Positions 55,508 through 64,000 of a stretch of DNA of 64,000 nucleotides are shown piece after piece (the stretch's first letter is position 1; each line of letters starts with the position of its first letter). The translations under genes were made by a program, and so were the position numbers. Source of the stretch: Cristatella mucedo (lineage: Eukaryota; Bryozoa; Phylactolaemata; Cristatellidae); NCBI GenBank assembly GCA_009760855.2, contig WPIO01000023.1, positions 1-64,000 of the forward strand, given 5' to 3'. The notes below the pieces were generated by a model. The model did not search any database, was not told the origin of the DNA, and saw only the letters and a list, made by a program, of their open reading frames with translations.

Positions 55508-55994
55508 TTAGAAAGTTTTTCATGGAAAGACTACCTGGAGGCTGAAGGATCTGTCTCAGCTCCAGCCTGCTGTTTTAAGCAGGTAAGCTTGCAGTATCTG
55601 ATCGTTATCGTATGCCCATCACTCTAGCTGGCCGGGTCATTGTTCTAGCACCAACCTTAGAGCCCGTCCAGGAAGCAAATCTGCCCATAGTCTTGTTTGG
55701 TGGTTGTCTCCAGCTCTAATCCTAAATGATGAGCATGGTGCAGCCTGCCTTGGATTTTGATATGGGGTCCGAATGTATGATGCAGCTACCATTCATTTTG
55801 TACGAAACGAGGCCTGCAGGTAGCATCGCAAACCTATCCGGTAGTTGCAGTACTTTGCCTATTAACTGAATCGCTGCATATGCTTTGGTTCCCTAAAAAC
55901 AGTTTAAAGCTAGCGATGCATTTCCTTGGCATTGCAGCTCTTTACATGATAAACACTAGTGTGTAATGTGACTTTTTTCAGTACCATTGCCAGG
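55508..55994. other. Intergenic, anonymous
   Basis: No gene or recognised repeat. Confidence 0.4.
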
Positions 55995-56158
55995 TCATTG
56001 AGTTGCGCCCTTGGGTCTTAGCCTAGGGGTAAGGTCCATGCTTCGTGACCTAGGTCGTGTGTTTAAGTCTAGCAGTAGGCTCTTCATTATTGCCTACTGA
56101 AAGAGGAAGTTATAGCGGCTACAGCTCTTGTGCCTGCTATATAAATCAGGCTGTTAGA
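55995..56158 (+). mobile_element. SINE-B-related copy 7
   Basis: TTGGGTCTTAGCCTAGGGGTAAGG head, GTCGTGTGTTTAAGTCTAG B-box-like, TATAGCGGCTACAGCTCTTGTGCCTGCTATATAAATCAGGCTGTTAGATCAG end. It abuts LINE sequence at 56160. Confidence 0.72.
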
Positions 56159-56159
56159 T

Positions 56160-56682
56160 CAGGCAGTTACCACATCACGTCACTTCTCGCCGACCTTCAC
56201 TGGCTTGCAGTCAAGCAATGCATTGACTTCAAGGTTCTGTTGCTCACTTTTAGGTCCCTTCATTTTTTTAACTCCTGCCTACCTTTCAGATCTACTCCAC
56301 CCCCAGGCTATGCATCTTACTGCCCACTCTTCTGAATCTAATAGTTTACCTGTACGTCTTACGAACCTCAAATCTGTGGATGACCTTACCTTTAGTTCGT
56401 ATGCTCCCTAAGCCTGGAACTCACTTCCGACTGGCATCACGACATCCCCCCACCCGACGTGACGACATTTAAAAAGAAGCTTAAAAGGCACCTGTTTATC
56501 ACATTTAATGGGAATGTGTGTTCCGCCCTTCGTGTGCTTATGCATTCTGACCGTGCATGCTGCCGATAACCACATGTGCATGCTGACCCTGTGCATATCA
56601 CCTCCAAGCATGTCATTCTTTTTGACATTGAGCCTGCTACCATTAACCAAGCGATCGTGCTTCTTTTTCAGCATATTGAATA
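56160..56682 (+). mobile_element. L2/CR1-like LINE copy, RT C-terminus and 3' UTR
   Basis: CACATCACGTCACTTCTCGCCGACC (HITxLLADLHWL equivalent) through TTTAAAAAGAAGCTTAAAAGGCACC and the 3' UTR to AGCGATCGTGCTTC (about 56665). It stops just before the stem-loop, where an opposite-strand LINE end begins. Confidence 0.82.
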
Positions 56683-56935
56683 ACAATAAAAATACATTTG
56701 TTATTGCGCTCTCAGAGAACTCAAGCTCTTTCTCCAACTTTGCATTTGCTGCAAAGGAAGCATGATTGAATGGTTAGTATTTGCATGCTCAATAAACAAC
56801 AAGCATAATATTGTTAGATGGGACATGCACAGGGTCAGCATGCAAATATGGTTAGTGGCAGCATTCACAGTGTCAGCATGCATAAGCACACAAAGGATGA
56901 ATCACATAAAATACCTAGAAGTCACCAAGTTCTGT
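56683..56935 (-). mobile_element. L2/CR1-like LINE 3' end, inverted relative to its neighbour
   Basis: AATAACAATAAAAATACATTTG tail, GCGCTCTCAGAGAACTCAAGCTCTTTCTCC stem region, then GCAAAGGAAGCATGATTGAATGG and 3' UTR to GGATGAATCACAT. It forms a head-to-head inverted pair with 56160-56682. Confidence 0.82.
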
Positions 56936-58051
56936 AAGGTTGCGGTACAAATTTATTATTATTATAACTTGATAATGATTCTCATTATTCAGCTTTGGCT
57001 TCGCTGGTAAAGATGCTGCTTGTAGATTAATGATCTGTGCTCTGTAGGTGGTACAAGAAGCACCAGAAAATAGTAGCACTGAGTAGTGGCTGAAGTAAGA
57101 CCAATTAACTCTTCTAGCCTATCTTGAGATTCTTCATAGTCCTCATGTCTCTTGTTTTATTGTCGTATAGCAGCATACAGACGATCTTGGTCGTCAAGGT
57201 TGTGATTTAAAGAAATTAAAATCATTTGTATTATATTCAGTGGATCTGTGTGAACCTTGCGAAGGAAATGTGAAGCCGCCTGAACCGTGAATCGTTCGAG
57301 TAGCCTTGACCGATCAGTTTATATGCAGTTGCATTAGTACTTGAATTGCGGCCATATGAAAAACTCCTGGTCACATTAATAAATTCATTGGGAAATACTG
57401 TATTGGTGTGCTCTAGCATACTAGCTGAGTTTTACTAAAAGGTATATGTAAGTTTTTGCAGTTAATGCAGTGACCAAAATACCCTAGTGGACTTAGTTTC
57501 ACAACCCAGAAAGTCTTAGGAGCTGTCGAAAACAAGTGTCAAAATTCAAAGCATTTACTATTGTCATTATGCTGTATGTAGCTATTAGCTATTATGGTCA
57601 ACTCTTGTTCTATACTGGTGAAGCATAGGACCACCTCTTCTTAGGATCAAATTTCACCTGCAGTGTCGCCCTGCTAGGATGTGTGGCTTCTGGTCTGTTG
57701 CTGTGATTAGGTTTTGTTTCAGCAGTTTTGGATTGAGTTTTGCTTGTGACTTGGAATGTGTTGTATGATGGCCTCAATCTGCTACTCATCCTGCTGTGTT
57801 CGAAGTTGTTAAATGTGTAGTTGTTAGTGGCTCCAATAAACCAACAGCTGCTTTAACTTTAAGCCACTCTTGCTTGTGGAATAAAGTGAGTAAATGGGAT
57901 GCTAATATTAGTTTGACTATTTCTGGTACCACTGGTTATCGTCATGGAAAATGACATTGGCCACTAGCTTGCACTGCATCTTGGCCGGGCACAGGAAGCT
58001 CAATTCCACCCGGGATATTTGTGAGTACCGTGTGACTGCTTTCTGCTTTAG
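56936..58051. other. Upstream of the Scm MBT exon; probable intron, anonymous
   Basis: No upstream Scm exon (WDxYL...ECF region) could be found. Ends with the polypyrimidine tract CTGCTTTCTGCTTTAG. Confidence 0.45.
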
Positions 58052-58437
<386 letters not shown>

Positions 58438-58605
58438 ATCATTGGCCCCTGGGTTTTAGCCAGTGGTGGAATACTTGCACTTCACGACCCAGGTCTTGAG
58501 TTTGAGTCTGGCAGCAGTCAATTCTGTATCGTCTGCTGCAAGCTCAGTGGAAGTCGAAAAGGCTGGTCTGCATCTATACAAACAAGGCTGTTAAATCAGC
58601 AGTGC
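58438..58605 (+). mobile_element. SINE-B-related copy 8, in the Scm intron
   Basis: CCTGGGTTTTAGCCAGTGGTGG head, CAGGTCTTGAGTTTGAGTCTGG B-box region, CATCTATACAAACAAGGCTGTTAAATCAGCA end. Confidence 0.75.
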
Positions 58606-59357
58606 TTTAATTAAAATTAATTGAACTTGCCATTACAGTATCATTAATGTTGCCTTTATGCAGATTTGTGATCTTTCATTGTATGAAATTACTTCCTCGG
58701 TCGACCTGGCTTGGTTTGACATGGGTAAGCATAAGCCAGACCATAAAACCACTGTAGTAGACGGTGGCTAACCTAGATTGGCCTAGCGACCACTAACGTC
58801 TAGGCATGCCTGATCAGAGGACTTTTGAATAACGAGATGAAATGAGTCTAGCGAATCAAAGATGGCTGACGACTCACTTAAGAAGGATAGTTACCCACCA
58901 AACAATGGAGGTAAACTTTCAGCAGCTCCAGCTGCCTCGTGGAATGCTGGAGGCCGCTGGCATGACCAACCCTAGATGGCAATATCTGCCAAACTGTCTG
59001 TACTGAGCCTGACTGGCTAGATGTTGCACTGGGCCCGTTGTGGTGTGCAAACTGTTAGCTTTGTCTGATTGGAACCCACACACCAAGCCATCGTTCTGGC
59101 CTATCACTGTCTTGTACCGAGTGACTCGAAGGACGGAATAGATACCATAGCAACGTGGTTGGTAACACTTATAAGTTCCCTTAGTGTGCCATACAAGTGT
59201 TTTATTATTGTTTAGCATTATTATTATTTTTTTAAAGCATTGCCAACATACCTTGCCGACCTTACCCCTCTTACAACAATAAGGGTTTTCACCAACACTA
59301 ACCACTGGGATGAGGGTTGTAATATGAAACTTAGTTTCTCTTTTGCCGACCGATTTT
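58606..59357. other. Scm intron segment, anonymous
   Basis: No recognised repeat. A minus-strand 128-codon ORF (59305-58919) has no motif. Confidence 0.4.

Positions 59358-59396
<39 letters not shown>
59358..59396. repeat. (AT)n microsatellite at a SINE-A 3' end
   Basis: About 18 AT units directly adjoining the tail of the minus-strand SINE-A at 59397. Confidence 0.95.
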
Positions 59397-59399
<3 letters not shown>

Positions 59400-59527
59400 A
59401 TTTATTTGTATAGCGCCCAAGAGAACTTGATGTCTATTCAGGCTTTACATATGCCAGGGGGCTCGAGCCCAAGACATCAGCCAGGCCTTGGTCGGGGTGA
59501 GCACCTTATCCGCTGGACCGAACCAGC
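59397..59527 (-). mobile_element. SINE-A copy 5, in the Scm intron
   Basis: TATTTATTTGTATAGCGCCCAAGAGAACTTGATGTCTATTCAGGC tail, CTCGAGCCCAAGAC B box, CCTTATCCGCTGGACCGAACCAGC head. Confidence 0.87.
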
Positions 59528-59529
59528 TT

Positions 59530-59755
59530 GGGATCTTATTAAGCACACTGACACTGCGCATGCTGCCACTAACCACACTTGTATGCTGACACTGTGCATG
59601 TCACCCCTAACCATGTTATTCTTGTTTTGTTTTTTGTCAAGCATGATATTAGTCATTCAATCGCGGTCCCTCCACAGCAAATGTAAAGCGCCTAGAAAGA
59701 GATTGAGTTTTCTGAGGGCGCTTTATCAAGTGCATTATTATTATTATTATCATTT
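59530..59755 (+). mobile_element. L2/CR1-like LINE 3' end, in the Scm intron
   Basis: 3' UTR words (GCATGCTGCCACTAACCACAC, CATGTCACCCCTAACCATG), CAGCAAATGTAAAGCGCCTAGAAAGAGATTGAGTTTTCTGAGGGCGCTTT stem-loop (59686-59730), and a TTA tail. Immediately beyond SINE-A copy 5. Confidence 0.88.
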
Positions 59756-60698
59756 TCAACTTGGCCATTGCAATCCTCAAAAAAGTAACATGACAAAGGT
59801 TTAGGACTATTGCTTGCAGCTGGGCTTAGTGGCTGGGCCTCAATATCCTTTTTATGGACCAGTCAATGCTTCTATTGTTAATGAGAATGATTTGTTGATA
59901 AACCAAGAGCTCTAGAGATTCGCCTCATGTTCGAAGGAGCACGTTCTTACAAGAAAGATAGTGTACATCGCGAACATTAGTTTGCCAAAAAAATGAAAGA
60001 ATAGCCAACCCTTCCTCAAACAACTCTTACAGCTGATGAGTTTGTGAAGACACCCGAGACCCTAAAAACAGTAGAGTAGTGCCTGAATGAAATATCGTTT
60101 TAAGTTCTTAACAAGCAGCATCAAAAAGCTTGTTGGTTCTGAAATTTGATAAATGTAATTAGAGCCACTCTGATATGAGATTTAGTTAGCCCGCGAAAAA
60201 ATTTAAGTATCTGGAGAAAAAGAGCAAAACCTATTATTAGTATCATTGGGAATGTATCGCGTTGCACCACAAAAGAAAAATGCACTCACGTGTCAACCCA
60301 AGCAAGCATTAGGTTATGTTTTTGAGTATGCAATTTGCCGAGGTATGATTAATTAATTACCCTATAGACTTCATCCTACGAATTCCGCTGCTCAGTATGA
60401 CTGAGAACGGCATAGAGTTTGCTTCCGACTGGAATTGGTTGTGGTGGCCAAAGCTTGCCTGTCCGGAGCCCTGGCTTTCTCCTCTGAAGGATTTCTTTTA
60501 GACTACTCTACTTGGACACACCTGCTGCATCATTGTTCACAATAGGGGGCCATTAATTACTGTGGTGGCTTGACAACAGCTCTTTTATACACGATAAATT
60601 CTTGTCCTATACAATTCATATTCATTGTTGCTCATCATTGTCTATAAGCACTGCCTTTTTTGACATTGACATTGTGAGAAATGTTACTTTTTCTGCAG
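59756..60698. other. Scm intron, remainder; anonymous
   Basis: No recognised repeat. Ends with ACTTTTTCTGCAG before the next exon. Confidence 0.5.
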
Positions 60699-60787
60699 GG
60701 TTCATTAAGAATGCATCAATGTGGCCAAGCTTCTTGAGCAAGATCCTGGCAAATTCCAATATGGCCCATCAAAGCTACTTTAAACCG
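60699..60787 (+). CDS. Scm: Scm/SCMH1-type protein, exon following the first MBT repeat
   Basis: 89-base exon between TTTTTCTGCAG and AAACCG|GTAGGA. Phase 1 entry completes the Gly codon shared with 58286. It encodes FIKNASMWPSFLSKILANS and MAHQSYFKP, corresponding to the NASSWPMFLLKTLNGxxMA...FxKEP segment that closes the first MBT repeat in Scm proteins. Ends in phase 0. The second MBT repeat and SAM domain are not in the remaining 3.2 kb. Confidence 0.87.
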
Positions 60788-60884
60788 GTAGGATCTGCTT
60801 GCCTGATATAGGTTGAGTGATGTAAGCCTCACTGTTACTGTTGGTTTCAAGTTAATTTTGTGAGCCTTTGAAATTTGAGCTGTC

Positions 60885-61545
60885 GTGGGAATTCGTTTTA
60901 CATCCCTTCCTTTTCACAGTTTAAACTCTCCCTCTTGCCGATGTAGTGGCAAAGCGCAATCTAGACTTTCATTTTTATGCCAACTATATGCTGCTCTACT
61001 TGTGCTTTTATCCTTCCCTGCTTTCCAGCATCTCAAAACTCTCAGCTCTCCAAGAGCAGGTATTTGCACTTAGGTGGCAGCACAATTTCTGAAATTGAAT
61101 GGCAGCTCAACCGACTTACTAATTATGCTATATAATGCAATTTGTGTCCCTGGATTGTGAGTGTTATTTCCTAATTGTTTATTTCTCAGACATAGTATCG
61201 AAAATTGACATTATTCCCTATATATGTTTTGCTTGTGTGACCAAGACAGTAACTAACTTGAAATTCAATGTAAAGAAATGTATTTCTATTTGTAACTCCA
61301 CAAGGACTAAGGGGGGGTTATGGTGGAGAGTTTTCTTAAACGTATTCAAGGCCTTAGCAGCTTTTGGTGGGCATACGATTTGTGATTCGTCCTTTGTGTG
61401 CATGTAACTTCTTACACTAAGTCTGCTGCTTGCAGATGGTACCACCAATCATTTGGTGATGCATTCTATGCAGCATCTGTAAAATGCCTAGAGAGATCCA
61501 GTCCTCTAAGGGTGCTATGCAATTTTATTGTTATTATTATTATTA
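60885..61545 (+). mobile_element. Decayed L2/CR1-like LINE with 3' end
   Basis: RT remnants around the YADD region (CTCCCTCTTGCCGATGTAGTGGCAAAGCGCAATC, then FHFYANYM in one frame) at 60920-61000. A deletion follows, then C-terminal and 3' UTR sequence (TTTGTGATTCGTCCTTTGTGTGC) and an end with AAATGCCTAGAGAGATCCAGTCCTCTAAGGGTGCTATGC and a TTATTATT tail (61505-61545). Confidence 0.72.
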
Positions 61546-61940
61546 GGATAGCCTACAGGCTTAATTAATCTCACGTAACAAAGAGAAAGTGAGAAGCATT
61601 GTTGAGTCAGGAGGGCAGCCCAAGAAGTGATTAGCAGGAAAGTAGCAGCTTAGGACAGCTCGAAAGGATGTGCCATAGTTGGCATTAGGAAAGTAGACTT
61701 AGTTGCGTAAGAATTTTGGGAATGAGTTCCTAAGTCTAGGACCTGAATAGCCATGGCTCTTGTCGCCAGAGGTCTTTAATTGTAGGAGTGGAACAGCTAC
61801 TTTATCAATAACTTATTAATCGATATCCGATGAGAGAGCCGACAAACTGTTTCTTGTGGTTCACATGTAGTCAGAAAGAACTGCTAATAAATCAAAATTA
61901 AATATTTGCTTTCAAGTCATGCATAAAACGACCATTCAAA
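61546..61940. other. Probable Scm intron; weak dispersed repeat
   Basis: 61560-61830 resembles 30080-30255 and 54690-54830 (AACAAAGAGAAAGTGAGAAGC...GAGTCAGGAGG). No coding seen. Confidence 0.45.
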
Positions 61941-62950
61941 AGTGAAATGGGTAGCTGGTGTAGATTTCTGGCCAAACTGCAGTTTGCTTTCTTCAAAAAG
62001 CCCCCAAGCACAGTACCCCATCATGTTATTGCTAAACACACCTTGGTCACACGGATCAAAGTCCAGTATATCCTTGTGAAGGTGCTTGCCTTACTCCTCT
62101 TAGCAAGCTCCCTTATTCTCGTTGAATTTCACAAGATGAGTATCAAGCATATCGACTTCGAGGAACATTCCACATCCCATTTTGGCAAAGTTCTTTGTGA
62201 GAGTGTGAACCAGCTGCTCCAAGTTTTCACCGTAGTGATAGCCGAGAATGCCGTGAGCCACTGCAACGAAACTGCAGGCCACTTTCTTCATTCTGTTCAG
62301 CTCCGTGGTGAATTGATCACACTCAATGAACTTAGTGATCTGTGATCCGACGGTGATACCAGCTTTGACTTTTGCCTTCGAGAGCCGTTGAAAGACATGT
62401 TGAAGTTACTTGAAAGCTGCCGACTCCTTGTCACGAATCGTGACTAATTGGTTGATTAGGCCTAACTAGATGTGCTGTAGAGACTTCAGTACCTGCCGAG
62501 GGTCGACCGGTGGCTCCCACTTGATATTGTTCTTCCCTACAGAGAACCCGATCCGCTGTGGCCCATCTTTTTGTGATAGTGTGCCCCTTAAGCAAAAGAA
62601 ACAAAGATTTGTTTGGAAAATCTGGAATGGCAGCATTTTGAAAATTCCAATGACATCCCAGCCATACTCGCCATCCTTTGAGGCACTTAAGCAACATCTC
62701 GACACTCTTCTAGTCCTCTTTCAGGTTCACAGAATGAGCAATTGGGACATACAGGTACTTGTTCCCGTTATAACAGAGCACGTTTTTGAGGCTCCTGTGA
62801 ATAAGCTGTCTGAATTGGCGGCATGCACGGGGGGGGGGGTACAGGTGAACCTGTAGCCTCGAATGGACCGGCCATTGCAGAAGTGTACCTCATCCTGCCG
62901 ACTGAAGAACGTGGAGCTGCCTGTCCTCACATTTTATCTTGCGAGGACAG
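61941..62950 (-). pseudogene. Relic 2 of the uncharacterised, probably transposon-derived protein family
   Basis: Minus-strand blocks: FFSRQDEVHFCN (about 62920), a degraded GDFK/CFFCL region (62690-62590), GKNNIKWEPPVDPRQVLKSL (62560-62480), LGLINQLVT and DKESAAFK then a stop (about 62450-62410), KAKVKAGI, SFVAVAHGILGYH, LVHTLTKNFAKMGCGM, DMLDTHL (62370-62115), then KHLHKDILDF and NNMMGYCAWGL (62080-61990). Same family as the relic at 41.9-43.0 kb, retaining a middle section (VDP, FVAV, KMGC) that relic 1 lost. At least three stops and several frame changes. Lies downstream of the last visible Scm exon on the opposite strand. Confidence 0.68.
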
Positions 62951-64000
62951 GCTGACAGGACAGACAGCACCGTCCACAACTGTCTGTAGTGGTACGGCGG
63001 GAGCTCAGGGCTCTGTGGTGCTGGGGCAATGGGGGAACGAATGTGCGGATACTCGATGGAAGGCATATTCCTGCCAGTTCGATGTTATGCAGGCGTCAAC
63101 CATGCAGGGATAGTAGCTGCTTTAGTGGTCACTCGGTTCCCTGCCAAGTTCTTAGGATAGCAAACTTTGTGGCTCTATTCCTCTGTGTACCAGCCTGCGA
63201 ACTCACTAGAGTTATATAAATTAAAAAAAAATATTTCACACATTGCCTAATGTTTTTCGAGAAATTCCATGTAGAGCTTAGCAATCGTTCACCCTACCGT
63301 TAAGAGTTGTCTTGTAGTGCGTTTATGTGAAATGAGGTATCCAGAGCTTGTCTTGTTCCCCAACAGGCATGCTAATGTATACTTTCTAGGCCTCGAACAT
63401 CTTAACAGGTGCTTTCATGTAGTTATATTTTGCTCTTGTCTTGACAATACATCGTTTACACACTTAGCTAAATGCATCTGCAGAGTTTAAACAACCTCTG
63501 AATGCCATGTCAATCACTTATGGCTATTCACTATTCTCTTACTCGGTAGTAGCATTAACTATATTGTTCATGTGAGGCACCTGTTCTGTTTCAGTTCTAT
63601 GGATACTACTCTATAGTTTTGTGTGTCAGCCTAGCCCTAGTTAATTTGGGTTTCTTCTCAGCCCATGTTATAGGATTGAACCTGACGTCTCCACCTTGCA
63701 TAACATCATAACCATGGAATATTAAATATCATTCTCCTAACCACAGCAGCAAGTTTGTGTGCAACGATACCTATTTTCTATTTACTTTTGGCATAAGGAA
63801 TTAGAAAAACACTGCACGTAATGAAAAAATTAAATTTAAATATTTTACGTAGTGATATCAACAGACCTAATGATACCCAGAAACTTAAAAGCATAACTCG
63901 AAATGTACTCTACCAACATATTTCTTGTAGCCTCATCCTGGAATCGCGATGTCCTCTTCCAAAGCAATCTGTTACTAGATGCTCAACATTCAAGTTAACC
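62951..64000. other. Right edge, anonymous, probably Scm intron
   Basis: A G-run (62829-62838) lies just before. No second MBT exon, SAM exon or recognised repeat was found. Confidence 0.4.

Overview
The window is animal nuclear DNA, most likely from an invertebrate. It has spliced host genes with GT-AG introns, abundant (GA)n, (CA)n and (AT)n tracts, and dense decayed retroelements: an L2/CR1-type LINE, two tRNA-like SINEs, Ty3/gypsy remnants and a Polinton. I cannot name the species. No operons, CRISPR arrays or bacterial features were seen.

Layout. 1-3.66 kb: AT-rich, broken protein-primed DNA polymerase of a Polinton/Maverick (adintovirus-like) element on the minus strand, ending beside a 113-bp imperfect hairpin. 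3.82-10 kb: abrupt change to GC-rich Ty3/gypsy material, all on the minus strand. It comprises two LTR copies flanking a gag gene and an alanine-rich repeat ORF, an integrase scrap, another LTR-like piece, and a decayed gag-protease-RT-RNase H block. 11.38-29.19 kb (+): a host gene of eight exons whose splice phases all match, encoding a 448-residue, 11-membrane-segment amino acid transporter of the Aa_trans (SLC36/SLC32/AVT1-like) family. Its introns hold LINE, SINE and microsatellite copies. 29.2-58 kb: intergenic DNA made largely of repeats. It includes a LINE carrying three nested insertions, a LINE split by a GC-rich repeat, a relic of a widespread uncharacterised protein family, and a five-unit tandem array of about 1.2-kb monomers (43.7-49.9 kb). 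58.05-60.79 kb (+): two phase-matched exons of a Polycomb-group Scm/SCMH1-type gene (first MBT repeat and the start of its linker), the rest of which lies outside or was not found. 61.9-62.95 kb (-): a second relic of the uncharacterised family.

The most notable points are the tandem array, the shared 3' stem-loop of the LINE and SINE-A (a likely retrotransposition partnership), two solo LTRs with exact 5-bp target duplications, the hairpin beside the Polinton polymerase, and the short LTR element carrying a GC-rich coding minisatellite. The only genes that look functional are the transporter and the Scm exons. The remaining long ORFs are element remnants or repeat artefacts.
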